DNA from: Nitrococcus sp.
GTDB taxonomy: Bacteria; Pseudomonadota; Gammaproteobacteria; Nitrococcales; Nitrococcaceae
NCBI GenBank assembly: GCA_030452365.1
Contig: JAKDMK010000120.1
Span: 1-6,936 of the forward strand
DNA length: 6,936 nucleotides
Reading direction: 5' to 3'
Positions 6,832-6,936 of this stretch are shown here, piece after piece. The notes below the pieces were generated by a model, which ran no database searches, was not told where the DNA came from, and was given only the letters and a program-made list of their open reading frames with translations. Positions within the stretch are counted from its first letter, which is position 1. Every line of letters starts with the position of its first letter. The translations under genes and the position numbers were made by a program.

Positions 6832-6936
6832 CGAAGCGCATTGCGCCGCATGCGTCTCCACTATTGGCAAGTAATAAGCACAAGCAACCCGCGTCTCGTC
6901 GAACCTATGCGCCGGTGGCCAACACCGGCCCCTGCA
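6832..6936. other. Window tail with no recognised gene
   Basis: One plus-strand frame is open from an ATG at 6786 to the window end (about 50 codons), in a different frame from the coupled ATG at 6748. Its translation, rich in Ala, Lys, Pro and Ser, shows no motif I know. The minus strand holds a 44-codon ORF (6851 down to 6717) that runs into the kaiC-like 3' end; it is not convincing. The tail may be intergenic or the start of a degraded gene. Confidence 0.4.
6911..6929. terminator. Perfect 7-bp-stem hairpin near the window end
   Basis: GCCGGTG (6911-6917) and CACCGGC (6923-6929) are exact reverse complements with the loop GCCAA. The stem is GC-rich as in intrinsic terminators or REP-like palindromes, but the window ends seven bases later, so a T tract on the plus strand cannot be judged. 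If it ends the kaiC-like transcript, it would suggest no further gene in that operon. Confidence 0.35.

Noticed and set aside
6717..6851. 44-codon minus-strand ORF with a faint PAS-like look (ALRYRAL, IIVAVDLA)
   Set aside because: It is too short to hold a PAS domain, it overlaps the kaiC-like 3' end, and it has only a GGAG-type upstream signal. The resemblance is probably chance.
1..6936. CRISPR arrays, tRNA or rRNA genes, insertion sequences, phage or defence genes
   Set aside because: No regularly spaced repeats, no tRNA-like cloverleaf, no transposase or terminal inverted repeats, and no defence-type domains were seen. The genes are ordinary chromosomal families.

Overview
The window is GC-rich bacterial DNA with dense, compact coding. 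An RsmJ-type 16S rRNA methyltransferase, a class I polyhydroxyalkanoate (PHA) synthase and a single-chain arginine N-succinyltransferase (AstA) point to a proteobacterium, most likely a PHA-storing gammaproteobacterium. This placement is inferred from family content, not from a database match.

Layout: rsmJ (minus, about 81-908) and phaC (plus, 973-2760) are head to head with only about 64 bp between their likely starts. phaC converges on astA (minus, 2811-3836) across a 50-bp gap holding a GC-rich hairpin. astA is the second gene of a tight two-gene minus-strand operon behind an M20 metallopeptidase/deacylase gene (minus, 3843-5078). Six bases separate the two, and the astA ribosome binding site overlaps the peptidase stop codon. 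An AT-richer divergent intergenic region (5079-5317) carries a TTGACA-type promoter and two perfect inverted repeats. It leads into a two-domain KaiC-like ATPase (plus, 5318-6751). The last 185 bp begin with an AGGAGG ribosome binding site and an ATGA stop/start overlap, but the frame they open closes after 27 codons. I recognise nothing further there apart from a 7-bp-stem hairpin near the window end.

Functionally the window reads as chromosomal housekeeping and physiology: rRNA modification, carbon storage, arginine or other amino acid succinylation paired with an amidohydrolase-type enzyme, and a KaiC-family signalling ATPase. No mobile element, CRISPR array, tRNA or rRNA was seen. The points most worth a second look are the KaiC-like protein (altered phosphosites, a changed catalytic Glu in the first domain, no KaiA-binding tail), the coupled M20-astA pair without the rest of the AST pathway in view, and the well-formed translation start after kaiC that leads to almost nothing.
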